This document shows positions 55,095-63,793 of a stretch of 64,000 bases of DNA, in pieces. Position 1 is the first letter of the stretch. Each line of letters starts with the position of its first letter. The notes beneath the pieces were generated by a model, which was not told the DNA's origin, did not search any database, and saw only the letters and a list, made by a program, of their open reading frames with translations. Source of the DNA: Telluria beijingensis (GTDB lineage Bacteria; Pseudomonadota; Gammaproteobacteria; Burkholderiales; Burkholderiaceae_D); NCBI RefSeq assembly GCF_030770395.1, contig NZ_CP132480.1, forward strand, positions 2,226,714-2,290,713, given 5' to 3'. The translations under genes were made by a program, and so were the position numbers.

Positions 55095-56069
55095 ATGACC
55101 TCGCTCCAGCTCCCTACCTATGAAGACATCGCCCAGGCCGCCGAGCGCATCCTGGGCGCGGCACACCGCACGCCGGTGCTGACCTCGCGCACCGTCAACG
55201 AGGAGTTCGGGGCCGAGGTGTTCTTCAAGTGCGAGAACATGCAGCGCATGGGCGCCTTCAAGTTCCGCGGCGGCTACAACGCGTTGTCGAAGTTCAGTCC
55301 CGAGCAGCGCCGCGCCGGCGTCGTCGCTTTCTCGTCGGGCAACCATGCGCAGGCGGTGGCGCTGTCGGCCAAAATCCTCGGCATGCCGGCCACGATCATC
55401 ATGCCGCAGGACGCGCCGGCCGCCAAGGTCGCCGCCACGCGCGGCTATGGCGCCAACGTGGTGACCTACGACCGCTATACCGAAGACCGCGAACAGATCG
55501 GCCGCGAGCTGGCCGAGAGGCATGGCCTGACCCTGATCCCGCCCTATGACCATGCGGACGTGATCGCGGGGCAGGGCACGGCCGCCAAGGAGTTGTTCGA
55601 GGAAGTGGGGCCACTGGACGCCTTCTTCGTCTGCCTGGGCGGCGGCGGCCTGCTGTCCGGCTCCGCGCTCGCCACGCGCGCGCTGTCGCCGGGCTGCATG
55701 CTGTATGGCGTCGAGCCGGAAGCCGGCAACGATGGCCAGCAGTCGTTCCGCAAGGGCGAGATCGTCCACATCGACACGCCGCGCACCATCGCCGACGGCG
55801 CGCAGACCCAGCACCTGGGCAAGCTGACCTTCCCGATCATCCAGCGCGACGTGAACGACATCCTCACCGTGAGCGACGACGAGCTGGTGTCCTGCATGCG
55901 CTTCTTCGCCGAGCGCATGAAGATCGTGGTGGAGCCGACCGGTTGCCTGGGGTTCGCGGCGGCGCGCAGGATGAAGGAGCAGTTGAAGGGGAAGAAGGTC
56001 GGGGTGTTGATCAGTGGCGGGAATATCGACCTGGGGCGGTTCGCGAGCCTGCTCGGCGATCAAGCGTAG
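55095..56069 (+). CDS. Threo-3-hydroxyaspartate/serine dehydratase (PLP fold-type II)
   Basis: A 324-residue PLP enzyme of the threonine dehydratase/serine racemase group. The Schiff-base Lys56 is in GAFKFRGGYNAL, the phosphate/carboxylate loop is SSGNHAQ, and the PLP-phosphate Gly loop is LGGGGLLSG. There is no C-terminal ACT domain, which argues against biosynthetic threonine deaminase; the closest characterised types are threo-3-hydroxyaspartate ammonia-lyase and catabolic serine/threonine dehydratases. It would make an oxoacid and ammonia. GAAAGGA at 55080-55086 precedes the ATG. A regulator-like motif lies 52 bp upstream. Confidence 0.86.
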   Translation: MTSLQLPTYEDIAQAAERILGAAHRTPVLTSRTVNEEFGAEVFFKCENMQRMGAFKFRGGYNALSKFSPEQRRAGVVAFSSGNHAQAVALSAKILGMPATIIMPQDAPAAKVAATRGYGANVVTYDRYTEDREQIGRELAERHGLTLIPPYDHADVIAGQGTAAKELFEEVGPLDAFFVCLGGGGLLSGSALATRALSPGCMLYGVEPEAGNDGQQSFRKGEIVHIDTPRTIADGAQTQHLGKLTFPIIQRDVNDILTVSDDELVSCMRFFAERMKIVVEPTGCLGFAAARRMKEQLKGKKVGVLISGGNIDLGRFASLLGDQA

Positions 56070-56109
56070 GGTGGACGGCAGAGCCGTCCACCCTACGCAG
56101 GCGGTCTAC

Positions 56110-57483
56110 TCAAGCCGCCAGCGGCAACGCCACCTGCAGCAAGAACCCGCCGCCCTCGCGGTTACGCACTTCCAGCCCCGCATTGTGCCGGGTCAGCACC
56201 CGCTCCACGATCGCAAGGCCCAGCCCGGCGCCATTGGCCTGCCCGCGCGCGCTGTCCAGGCGCGTGAAGGGTTTCATCAGCTGCGCGATCTGGTCCGGCG
56301 GCACGCCGACGCCATGGTCGCCGATCTCGATCACGGCGCGCCGGCCGTGGCCCGTGGCCTTCACGCGCAGCACGATGTCGATGTCGGTGCACGCGGTATC
56401 CGGCGTCTTGCCGTAGCGGCGCGCGTTCTCGATGATGTTGTTGATCACGCGCCGCAGGTCGGTCGCGTTGCCCATCACGTGCACTCCCGGCATCAGGTCG
56501 GTCTTGACATGCAGGTCGGGAATGCGGGCCGCCTCGCGGCCGACGTCGGACAGCATCTCGGACAGGTTCACCGCCACGAAGGTGGCGGCCTCGGTCGGCT
56601 TGGCATAGTCGAGGAACTGGCCGATGATGGCGTCCATCTGCGCGATGTCCGACTGCATGCCTTCGCGCGCCTCCTGCGACAGATTGGCCATCTCGACCTC
56701 CAGCCCCATGCGCGCCAGCGGCGTGCGCAGGTCGTGCGAGATGCCGGCCAGGATCACGGCGCGGTCCTTCTCCACCTGCGCCAGGTCTTCCACCATCTGG
56801 TTGAAGCTGCGATTTGCCTCGATGATCTCTTGCGATCCCTTCTCGGGCAGGCGCGCGGGACGCTCGCCCTTGGCGATCGCGCGCGCGGCAGCCGTCAGGC
56901 GCGCCAGCGGGCGGTTGACCAGGCTCGAGATCAGCGCCGCGCCGACCACCGACAGCAGGCCCACCACCGTGGCCCAGCCCAGCCACTGCACGCGCGTCAG
57001 GCCGGCCAGGCGCTCGCGTTCCAGCATCAGCCAGTACTGGTCGTCCTCGATATTGAAGCTGATGTAGAAGCCCGGCACGCCATTCAGGCCGCTCGAGAAG
57101 CGCGTGCTGGCGCCCAGGCGCTCGCGCACCATGGCCGCGATCTCGGGCATCAGGGGATTGTTCGGCGGCGGCTCGACGACGTCGGTGTCTTCGAGCGTGA
57201 AGATGCGGATGCCTTCGCTGGACGCCAGTTCGAGCAGCAGCTCGCGCCGCAGGTCGGGCGCCGAGTGGGTCAGCGCGGCCTTGGTGATGGTCACCACCGA
57301 CACCACCAGTTCGGCGGTCTGCTGCACCTGCGGGCCGCGCTGGACCACGCTGATCATGCCGATCCAGGCGCCCATCGACACCGCGGTCAGCACCGACATC
57401 AGGAAGAAGGTGCGCCAGAACAGGCCGCTCTTGAACCAGGCGAAGCGCAGCGCGCGCCGCGCTTGAACGAATGGGGCGAACAC
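56110..57483 (-). CDS. envZ: EnvZ-type osmosensor histidine kinase
   Basis: A 457-residue kinase with two membrane segments (about residues 20-45 and 170-190), a periplasmic domain, HAMP and the EnvZ-type H-box AGISHDLRTPLAR with phospho-acceptor His250. N- and G-boxes are NNIIENARRYG, DHGVGVPP and GAGLGLAIVERV. It should control OmpR phosphorylation in response to osmolarity or envelope state. The start codon is GTG, and it overlaps the ompR stop by one base (TAGTG), so the two are translationally coupled. It converges with the dehydratase gene. Confidence 0.92.
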   Translation of the reverse strand: MFAPFVQARRALRFAWFKSGLFWRTFFLMSVLTAVSMGAWIGMISVVQRGPQVQQTAELVVSVVTITKAALTHSAPDLRRELLLELASSEGIRIFTLEDTDVVEPPPNNPLMPEIAAMVRERLGASTRFSSGLNGVPGFYISFNIEDDQYWLMLERERLAGLTRVQWLGWATVVGLLSVVGAALISSLVNRPLARLTAAARAIAKGERPARLPEKGSQEIIEANRSFNQMVEDLAQVEKDRAVILAGISHDLRTPLARMGLEVEMANLSQEAREGMQSDIAQMDAIIGQFLDYAKPTEAATFVAVNLSEMLSDVGREAARIPDLHVKTDLMPGVHVMGNATDLRRVINNIIENARRYGKTPDTACTDIDIVLRVKATGHGRRAVIEIGDHGVGVPPDQIAQLMKPFTRLDSARGQANGAGLGLAIVERVLTRHNAGLEVRNREGGGFLLQVALPLAA

Positions 57484-58250
57484 TAGCGCGGCTGGCCTTC
57501 AGGGATGAACACGTAGCCCAGGCCCCACACGGTCTGGATGTATAGCGGGCTCGATGGATCGGGTTCGATCAGCTTGCGCAGGCGCGAGATTTGCACGTCG
57601 AGCGAGCGGTCGAACACCTCGTATTCGCGGCCGCGGGCCAGTTCCATCAGCTTCTCGCGCGACAGCGGCTGGCGCGCATGGCGCGCGAATACCTTCAGCA
57701 CCGAGAATTCGCCGGTCGTCAGCGGCACCGTCTCGCCGTTCTTCTTGAGCGTGCGCGTGCCCAGGTCGAGCACGAAGTCGCCGAACTCGAAGGTCTGCGG
57801 GGTTTCGGACGGCGCGCCGGGGATCTCGTCCGGGCCCTTGCGGCGCAGGACGGCCCCGATGCGGGCCACCAGCTCGCGCGGGTTGAACGGTTTTGGCAGG
57901 TAGTCGTCGGCGCCCATCTCGAGGCCGACGATGCGGTCGACGTCCTCGCCTTTCGCGGTGAGCATGATGATCGGGGTCTGGTCGCCAGCGCCGCGCAGGC
58001 GGCGGCAGATCGACAGGCCGTCTTCGCCGGGCAGCATCAGGTCGAGCACCAGCAGGTCGTAGCGCTCGCGCAGCCACAGCTTGTTCATCGCCGGCGCGCT
58101 TTCGGCGGTCACCACCTGGAAGCCCTGTTCGGTCAGGTAGCGGCGCAGCAGGTCGCGCAGGCGCACGTCGTCATCCACGACCATGATCTTGGCGGAGTGG
58201 CCCGATGGTGCGCCCGTTCCCGCATTATTGTTCGAAGTCGATGAAGTCAT
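57483..58250 (-). CDS. ompR: OmpR-type response regulator
   Basis: A 255-residue OmpR protein. The receiver has KIMVVDDDVRLRDLLRRYL, phospho-Asp in LLVLDLMLPGEDG, IIMLTAKGE and YLPKPFNPRELVARI; the winged helix has LTTGEFSVLKVFARHARQPLSREKLMEL (read over two segments) and DVQISRLRKLIEPDP...WGLGYVF. An N-terminal extension of about 20 residues (TSSTSNNNAGTGAPSG) is of low complexity. The start at 58250 is preferred to earlier in-frame ATGs because the extra N-terminus there is unlike the family. It precedes envZ with a 1-bp overlap. Confidence 0.93.
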   Translation of the reverse strand: MTSSTSNNNAGTGAPSGHSAKIMVVDDDVRLRDLLRRYLTEQGFQVVTAESAPAMNKLWLRERYDLLVLDLMLPGEDGLSICRRLRGAGDQTPIIMLTAKGEDVDRIVGLEMGADDYLPKPFNPRELVARIGAVLRRKGPDEIPGAPSETPQTFEFGDFVLDLGTRTLKKNGETVPLTTGEFSVLKVFARHARQPLSREKLMELARGREYEVFDRSLDVQISRLRKLIEPDPSSPLYIQTVWGLGYVFIPEGQPR

Positions 58251-58330
58251 AGAACTGTCCAGAATTGTCAGATGAATGTCGCTATGGTAACTTCTTATGG
58301 GTTTGACGTAGGCACGTCTCAGCCCAGCCA

Positions 58331-58353
58331 TTACAATGTGTTACAAACTTTAC
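58331..58353. promoter_or_regulatory. Candidate OmpR-type site in the ompR / small-protein intergenic region
   Basis: TTACAA-TGTG-TTACAA is a 10-bp-phased direct repeat, continued by ACTTTAC. It resembles the GTTACA repeats bound by OmpR dimers. It lies 81 bp upstream of the ompR start and about 98 bp upstream of the small secreted gene, so it may serve autoregulation or control of the small gene. Confidence 0.45.
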
Positions 58354-58450
58354 CCAATAAGTCTTACTCCCCTTTCGGTATGCACCTACACTGGCGACAA
58401 GTGATCAACACAGCTTATCCGTTTATCCGGCATCGCGGAAGAGGAACACC

Positions 58451-58819
58451 ATGAACCACGCGCACATCGACAACCCAGCAGCACTCGGCGCCAGCGGCAG
58501 CCGGCTCGCCCGGCTCGCGCGCCTTGGTATCCTGGCTTGCGCGCTGGCTGGCGCCGGCGCCGGTGCACTGGCGCAGAACCAGGAGCGCGATCCGCGCCGC
58601 GAAGAAGCGGCGCAGATGCGCGAACGTTACCAGATGCAGGCCCAGCAGGATGCCCGCGCCTACGAGATGCGCGACCAGGACCGCCGCGCGATGGAAGCCC
58701 AGTCCGATGCGGCGCGCGACGACCGTCGCCGCGGCCGCATGTCGGCGGACGAGCGGCGCGACCTGCGCCGCCAGATCAAGGAAGGGGCGGACCTGTATCC
58801 GAACTCCCGCCGCCGCTGA
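58451..58819 (+). CDS. Small, highly charged secreted protein
   Basis: A 122-residue protein with an N-terminal extension, a signal peptide (LARLGILACALAGAGAGALAQ, about residues 22-42) and a mature part that is almost entirely charged and helical (DPRREEAAQMRERYQMQAQQDARAYEMRDQD, DERRDLRRQIKEGADLYPNSRRR). The pattern of Arg/Glu/Gln suggests a long, single helix or coiled coil. I do not recognise a family with confidence. GAGGAA at 58440-58445 precedes the ATG. It is divergent from ompR and followed by a hairpin. Confidence 0.7.
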   Translation: MNHAHIDNPAALGASGSRLARLARLGILACALAGAGAGALAQNQERDPRREEAAQMRERYQMQAQQDARAYEMRDQDRRAMEAQSDAARDDRRRGRMSADERRDLRRQIKEGADLYPNSRRR

Positions 58820-58841
58820 CAGCGCGGCATGCAATGTAAAA

Positions 58842-58864
58842 CAACGGCGCCGATGGCGCCGTTG
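58842..58864 (+). terminator. Probable terminator after the small charged protein gene
   Basis: CAACGGCGCC-GAT-GGCGCCGTTG, a perfect 10-bp stem with a 3-base loop, lies 22 bp past the stop and is followed by TCGTTT. Confidence 0.65.
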
Positions 58865-59098
58865 TCGTTTCTGGAATTTGACATTTCACAAGGGGCATAC
58901 GGGGCGCGGATTGTGTGGTTTTGCCGGATTCTCACGAAAATCCACCGCCCGGCAATGGTGTCAGCCACGCCACAAATTTTCTTTTTAGAAATCTAGTTGC
59001 AATATGTTTATTTAGATTGCGCAACATGCTATGTTTACCTCCACCTTACTGTTGGCAGGGTCTTCGTCGCCAACTCTTTCGCCAACTGGAGCGTGAAC

Positions 59099-61012
59099 GT
59101 GTCCGACCTTGCCGTACTCCCCGACGCAGCGCCTGTCGCGGCCACCGCCGTCCGTTTCAGCTCCAGCGGGCCGGAACATTGCATCGCCAGGCGGGACGAC
59201 GGCATCTATGCAGACCCCGAAGTGCTGGGCACCACGCTGGCGGCGGCGGTCGACGGCATCCTGCGCTCGAACCATTATTTCGCCGGCCTCGATTACCCCG
59301 TCCTGATCAAGGCCCTGTACGGCCACGGCGCCGACCTGCCGCGCGACGCGGCCGGCCGGGTGTCGGTGCGCATCGCCGACGATATCGTGGCCTTCGCGCC
59401 GCAGCGCCAGTCGCTGTACCGCTCGGTCAAGATCGCCGACGGCCAGGCCGAATACTATTTCGAGCCCGTGTTCGAGCGCGACGACGAAGGTAACGAGCGC
59501 CGGACCCGCCTTGACGTCGATGAATTTGTCGCCGACATGTGGATCAAGGGCATCCGTTTCGGCGCCCAGGTCGACGCCATCCGCCGCACCATCGAGGCCG
59601 GCGCGGCTGGCCGCTACGTGGTGGCGCGGCGCCTGGATCCGCGCAATGGCGACGACGCCCGGGTCGAGGAAGTGACCAGCGACCTGCACCGCAGCGACGC
59701 GCCGCGCCAGCTTGCCAACGGCAAGCTCGACCTGATGAGCTTCCAGAACCGCTTTCCGCAAGTCGCCGCCGGCACCCGCCTGCTGCGCAAGGTGCCGCGT
59801 ACCAACGGCAGCCCCGGCTTCGACCTGAACGGCATTCCGATCGCGCCCGAAGTCGCCAAGGACCTCGACCTGGCCGCCTATGCGGCCGACGGCACCGCGG
59901 TCGAGCTGGTCCCGGAAGGCGAATTCCTGGTCGCGCGCCAGGATGGCTTCTTGAGTGTCGACCCCAGGAGCAGCCGCATCGCCATCACCGACAAGATCGT
60001 CAGCCGCGACGGCGTCAGCGCCAGGACCACCGGCAACCTGCAGCTGAGCGGCGACTACGAGGAATTCGGCGAAGTGCAGGAGCAGCGCATCATCGAGGGC
60101 GAGGGCATTACGGTGCACGGCGACGTGTACGGCCACGTGGTCTCGCGCGTTGGCGCCATCGTCCTGCACCGCAACCTGGTGGGAGGCAGCGCGCGCAACC
60201 TGGAAGGCGGCGTGCGGGTGCTGGGCGTGGCCTCGACGGCGGCGATCCAGGCGCCGAAAGGCGAGATCGTGCTGGGGCGCGCCGAGAACTGCGTGATCGC
60301 GGGCGCCCGCATCAAGGTCGAGACCGCGATCAATTGCGAGATCATGGGCGACGAAGTCGAGGTAGCGCATGCCGAAGGCTGCGTCATCGCCGGGCGGCGC
60401 GTGGCGATCGGCAGCGCGGCGCCGTGGAAGCTGGGCGAGATGCTGGTCTGGCTGCTGCGGCCCGATTGCGCGCGGATCGACGCGGCGCTGGCCCAGGTGC
60501 GCGAGCGGATCGACCAGTTCGCCGAGCTGGCGGCGCGCCACCGCACGGCAATGGAAGCCCTTGCCGGCCAGCCGGACATGCGGAAATACCTGCTGCTGGC
60601 GCCGCGCCTGCGCAAGGGCGAGCTGGTGCTGACGCCGGAACAGGAACCGCAGTTCCGGCGCCTGGCGGCGACCGTGGCGCCGGCGCTCAAGGAACTGGGG
60701 CGGCTGTCGCAAGAGGCCAAGGCGCTCGACGGCGAACGCCAGGCCGGGACCGCGCTGCTGGCGCGCCTCGAGGCCCAGCGCTTCGAGCGGGTCGGCGCGG
60801 CGCGGGTCGCGCTCGGCCAGCTGGCGGGCGAAGTGCAGGTGCTGGCATTGCCCTACGAGCCGGACCTGGGCTGTGCCTGGGACCTGGCGCCGCGCGACAT
60901 CAAGCTGCGCCTGCGCGACACCAAGGGCGCCGAGGTGCTGTTCGCGGGCCGCGAAGGGACGTGGGCCTGGGATTCGGAAAGCGCCGCCGACGCGCCGCAG
61001 GCGCCGGCCTGA
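59099..61012 (+). CDS. FapA family protein (DUF342)
   Basis: A 637-residue cytoplasmic protein of the FapA/DUF342 family. The N-terminal part (about residues 30-290) holds ADPEVLGTTLAAAVDGIL and LDVDEFVADMWIKGIRFG; the middle forms a right-handed beta-helix of polymer-forming repeats (GEGITVHGDVYGHV, SRVGAIVLHRN, GGVRVLGVASTAAIQAPKGEIVLG, CVIAGARIKVETAINCEIMGDEV), and a coiled coil follows. The family is found near flagellar and chemotaxis genes; the next gene encodes a CheW-like protein. GTG at 59099 is the start: CTGGAGC lies 7 bp upstream. The 280-bp gap before it is AT-rich and presumably the promoter. Confidence 0.82.
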   Translation: MSDLAVLPDAAPVAATAVRFSSSGPEHCIARRDDGIYADPEVLGTTLAAAVDGILRSNHYFAGLDYPVLIKALYGHGADLPRDAAGRVSVRIADDIVAFAPQRQSLYRSVKIADGQAEYYFEPVFERDDEGNERRTRLDVDEFVADMWIKGIRFGAQVDAIRRTIEAGAAGRYVVARRLDPRNGDDARVEEVTSDLHRSDAPRQLANGKLDLMSFQNRFPQVAAGTRLLRKVPRTNGSPGFDLNGIPIAPEVAKDLDLAAYAADGTAVELVPEGEFLVARQDGFLSVDPRSSRIAITDKIVSRDGVSARTTGNLQLSGDYEEFGEVQEQRIIEGEGITVHGDVYGHVVSRVGAIVLHRNLVGGSARNLEGGVRVLGVASTAAIQAPKGEIVLGRAENCVIAGARIKVETAINCEIMGDEVEVAHAEGCVIAGRRVAIGSAAPWKLGEMLVWLLRPDCARIDAALAQVRERIDQFAELAARHRTAMEALAGQPDMRKYLLLAPRLRKGELVLTPEQEPQFRRLAATVAPALKELGRLSQEAKALDGERQAGTALLARLEAQRFERVGAARVALGQLAGEVQVLALPYEPDLGCAWDLAPRDIKLRLRDTKGAEVLFAGREGTWAWDSESAADAPQAPA

Positions 61013-61117
61013 GTTTGGTCCGCCCACGTCGTGGGCGCAAGGCCGAAATTGACTGCAGTCAACATCGCCCGTGGGGGCCGGGCATACGATGGGGGTCGTA
61101 CTCATAAAGGATCCACC

Positions 61118-61606
61118 ATGGTCACCTCCAGCGTTCCGCGCTTTCCGGCGCCACGGCATGCCGCTCCCAGGGAGTTCCTCAGCTTCATGCTCGACGGGCA
61201 GGAATACGGGCTCGATTGCGCGCGGGTGCAGGAGCTCAAGCTGCTGGGATCCCTCGAGCGCTTCGCGGCCGACGGCGAGATCATCGGCGGCGTGGCGCTG
61301 TCGCATGGGGTGATCATGCCGGTGGTCGACATGCGGGGCGGCGGCGCGCAGAGAGTGGGGCAGGGGCGGTCGGCGCCCGATACCGACGTCATCATCCTGC
61401 GCCTGTCGAGCGGGATCGTCGGGATGGTGGTTGAGGGCGTGACCGGCATCGTGCACGTGCGGCCGGAGACGGTGCAGCCCTTGCCGGACGCGCCGGGCGC
61501 GGGCTACCTGATCGGCATGGCGCGGGTCGAGGGCCGGCGTGTCGTGCTGATCGACATCGACCGGCTGATGTCGTTGTCGCCAAGGCGGCCGTTGCGGGCC
61601 GCGTGA
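61118..61606 (+). CDS. CheW-like domain protein
   Basis: A 162-residue single-domain CheW protein: FLSFMLDGQEYGLDCARVQELK, GGVALSHGVIMPVVDMR, ILRLSSGIVGMVVEGVTGI and ARVEGRRVVLIDIDRLM form the two-barrel fold. CheW links chemoreceptors to CheA kinase. No receptor, CheA or CheY gene is in the window, so it is an orphan copy next to the FapA gene, perhaps working in another complex. AAAGGA at 61106-61111 precedes the ATG at 61118; an upstream in-frame start lacks a site. Confidence 0.88.
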   Translation: MVTSSVPRFPAPRHAAPREFLSFMLDGQEYGLDCARVQELKLLGSLERFAADGEIIGGVALSHGVIMPVVDMRGGGAQRVGQGRSAPDTDVIILRLSSGIVGMVVEGVTGIVHVRPETVQPLPDAPGAGYLIGMARVEGRRVVLIDIDRLMSLSPRRPLRAA

Positions 61607-61613
61607 CGAATAG

Positions 61614-63605
61614 TTACGCCGTCAACGCCTCCAGCTGCTCCTGGATCTCCAGCCATTCCATCTCCAGCGCTTCCAGGTCGCGCGCCGCGAAAGCCTGGTC
61701 GGCCACCAGCGTCTTGAGGCGCTCCTTGTTCGCCGCCTCGTAGATCGCCGGATCGAGCAGTTCGGCGTCGATCGCCGCCTTCTTTGCACTCAGCTTGGCC
61801 ATCTGCTCGTCCAGGCGCTTGACCCGGTTTTCCAGCGGCTTGCGCTGGGCGGCCAGGCGCTGGCGCTCCTCGGCTTCCAGGCGCTTCTGTTCCTTGCGCT
61901 CGGCCGGCGAGGCCGTCGGGACAGGCGCGGCGGCGACCGCCTTCGCGGCCGGCGCCGGCGCCGCGCCGGGCAGGGCCTCGGTGCCCTTGCCCAGCTTGGT
62001 CTTGAACAGCCAGTCCTTGTAGTCGTCCAGGTCGCCGTCAAACGGCTGCAGGCGGCCGTCGGCCACGATGATGAACTGGTCGGTGGTGGCGCGCAGCAGG
62101 TGGCGGTCGTGCGAGACGACGACCAGCGTGCCTTCGAACTGGGCCAGCGCCATCGTCAGCGCCTCGCGCGTCTCGAGGTCCAGGTGGTTGGTCGGTTCAT
62201 CGAGCAGCAGTAAATTTGGCCGCTGCCACACGATCAGGGCCAGCGCCAGGCGCGCCTTCTCGCCGCCCGAGAACGGCTTGATCGGGCTGGTCACCATATC
62301 GCCCGGGAAGTTGAAGCTGCCGAGGAAGTTGCGCAGCTCCTGTTCGCGCACCGTCGGCGCGATCTTCGCCAGGTGCCACAAGGGCGATTCGTCGTGGCGC
62401 AGCATCTCGACCTGGTGCTGGGCGAAGTAGCCGATCGACAGGCCCTTGCCGAGCGTGGCGTGGCCGGTGAGCGGCGCCAGCTCGCCGGCGACGGTCTTGA
62501 TCAGCGTCGACTTGCCGGCGCCGTTCACGCCCAGGAGGCCGATGCGCTGGCCGATCTGCAGTGAAAAATCGATGTGGTTGACAATGGTCTTGGCGCCGAC
62601 CTTGTCGCCATGGGCGTCCAGCAGCGGGTAGCCGGCATCGACGCCTTCCAGCACCAGCAGCGGATTCGGGGCTGCCAGCGGTTCGCGGAACTCGAACGAG
62701 AATTCGGCGGCGGCGCGCAGCGGCGCCAGTTCTTCCATTTTTGACAGCGCCTTGATCCGGCTCTGCGCCTGGCGCGCCTTGGTGGCCTGCGCCTTGAAGC
62801 GGTTGATGAAGGATTCGAGGTGGGCGCGCTGGCGATTCTGCTTCTCGATGGCCGAGGCCTGCAGCACCATCTGGGCCGCGCGCTGGCGCTCGAAGGCGGA
62901 ATAGTTGCCGCTGTAGCGCTTCAGCTTGCGCTCGTCGATGTGCACCACCACGTTCACGATCTCGTCCAGGAAGTCGCGGTCGTGGGAAATGATGATCAGG
63001 GTGCCGGGATAGCGCTTGAGCCAGTCCTCGAGCCAGATGATGGCGTCCAGGTCCAGGTGGTTGGTCGGTTCGTCGAGCAGCAGCAGGTCGGAAGGGCACA
63101 TCAGCGCCTGCGCCAGGTTCAGGCGCATGCGCCAGCCGCCCGAGAAGCTGGCCACCGGCTGGTTCATCTGCGCCAGCGAGAAGCCCAGGCCCAGCAGCAG
63201 CTGTTCACCGCGCGACTGCACCGTGTAGGCATCCGCATCGGCCAGTGCCGCGTGCAGTTCGCCCAGGCGCATGCCGTGGGCGTCGGCGTCGGGGTGCGCT
63301 TCCAGTTCTTCCAGCTCGGCCTGCAGTTTGCGCAACCCGACGTCGCCGTCGATCGCGTAGTCGAGCGCCGCGCGCTCGAGCGGCGGCGTCTCTTGCGCCA
63401 CATAGGCCATGCGCCACCTGGCGGGGAAGTCGATCTGCCCCTGGTCCGGATGCAGCTCGTTGCGCAGCAGGCCGAACAGGCTCGATTTGCCGGCGCCATT
63501 GGCGCCGATCAGGCCGATCTTGTCGCCGGGGTTGAGGGTAAGGTCGGCGTCGACGAGCAGCGGCTTGGTGCCGCGCATCAGGCTGACGTTCTGGATACGG
63601 ATCAT
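61614..63605 (-). CDS. yheS: ABC-F ATPase YheS
   Basis: A 663-residue soluble protein with two ABC ATPase domains and no membrane part. Walker A motifs are GANGAGKSS and GVNGAGKST, the signature motifs SFSGGWRMRLNLAQAL and PFSGGEKARLALAL, and Walker B LLLLDEPTNHLDL occurs twice. The linker between domains (ERQRAAQMVLQ...AHLESFINRFKAQATKARQAQSRIKAL) is of the ribosome P-site-contacting type, and a coiled-coil C-terminal domain follows. It matches E. coli YheS over its whole length; ABC-F proteins act on stalled ribosomes. An Ala/Pro linker precedes the C-terminal coiled coil. Confidence 0.94.
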   Translation of the reverse strand: MIRIQNVSLMRGTKPLLVDADLTLNPGDKIGLIGANGAGKSSLFGLLRNELHPDQGQIDFPARWRMAYVAQETPPLERAALDYAIDGDVGLRKLQAELEELEAHPDADAHGMRLGELHAALADADAYTVQSRGEQLLLGLGFSLAQMNQPVASFSGGWRMRLNLAQALMCPSDLLLLDEPTNHLDLDAIIWLEDWLKRYPGTLIIISHDRDFLDEIVNVVVHIDERKLKRYSGNYSAFERQRAAQMVLQASAIEKQNRQRAHLESFINRFKAQATKARQAQSRIKALSKMEELAPLRAAAEFSFEFREPLAAPNPLLVLEGVDAGYPLLDAHGDKVGAKTIVNHIDFSLQIGQRIGLLGVNGAGKSTLIKTVAGELAPLTGHATLGKGLSIGYFAQHQVEMLRHDESPLWHLAKIAPTVREQELRNFLGSFNFPGDMVTSPIKPFSGGEKARLALALIVWQRPNLLLLDEPTNHLDLETREALTMALAQFEGTLVVVSHDRHLLRATTDQFIIVADGRLQPFDGDLDDYKDWLFKTKLGKGTEALPGAAPAPAAKAVAAAPVPTASPAERKEQKRLEAEERQRLAAQRKPLENRVKRLDEQMAKLSAKKAAIDAELLDPAIYEAANKERLKTLVADQAFAARDLEALEMEWLEIQEQLEALTA

Positions 63606-63644
63606 GGGAATCTAACTAACATTACTTCGTTGTTTGCTCATGCA

Positions 63645-63749
63645 CGTCGTCCCCGCGAAGGCGGGGACCCAAGTGTGCATGTGTCGCCGCAACGTTTGAC
63701 GTATTGGCTGATCAGGAAAACTTGGGTCCCCGCCTTCGCGGGGACGACG
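63645..63749. repeat. Dispersed palindromic repeat, copy 4 (compensated variant)
   Basis: A head-to-head pair of units (63645-63674 and the inverse, 63720-63749). Compared with copies 1-3, TTCCCGC/GCGGGAA is TCCCCGC/GCGGGGA in both units: paired bases changed together, which shows that the stem is under selection or copied as a structure. It lies between yheS and prmB. Confidence 0.88.
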
Positions 63750-63793
63750 TTCGAAGGCCGGCGCAATCAATCGGCGCCGGCCAATCGCGTATT

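Noticed and set aside
58996..59025. Inverted repeat GTTGC...GCAAC before the FapA gene
   Set aside because: The arms are short and the loop long; there are mismatches, so it is not better than expected for AT-rich promoter DNA.
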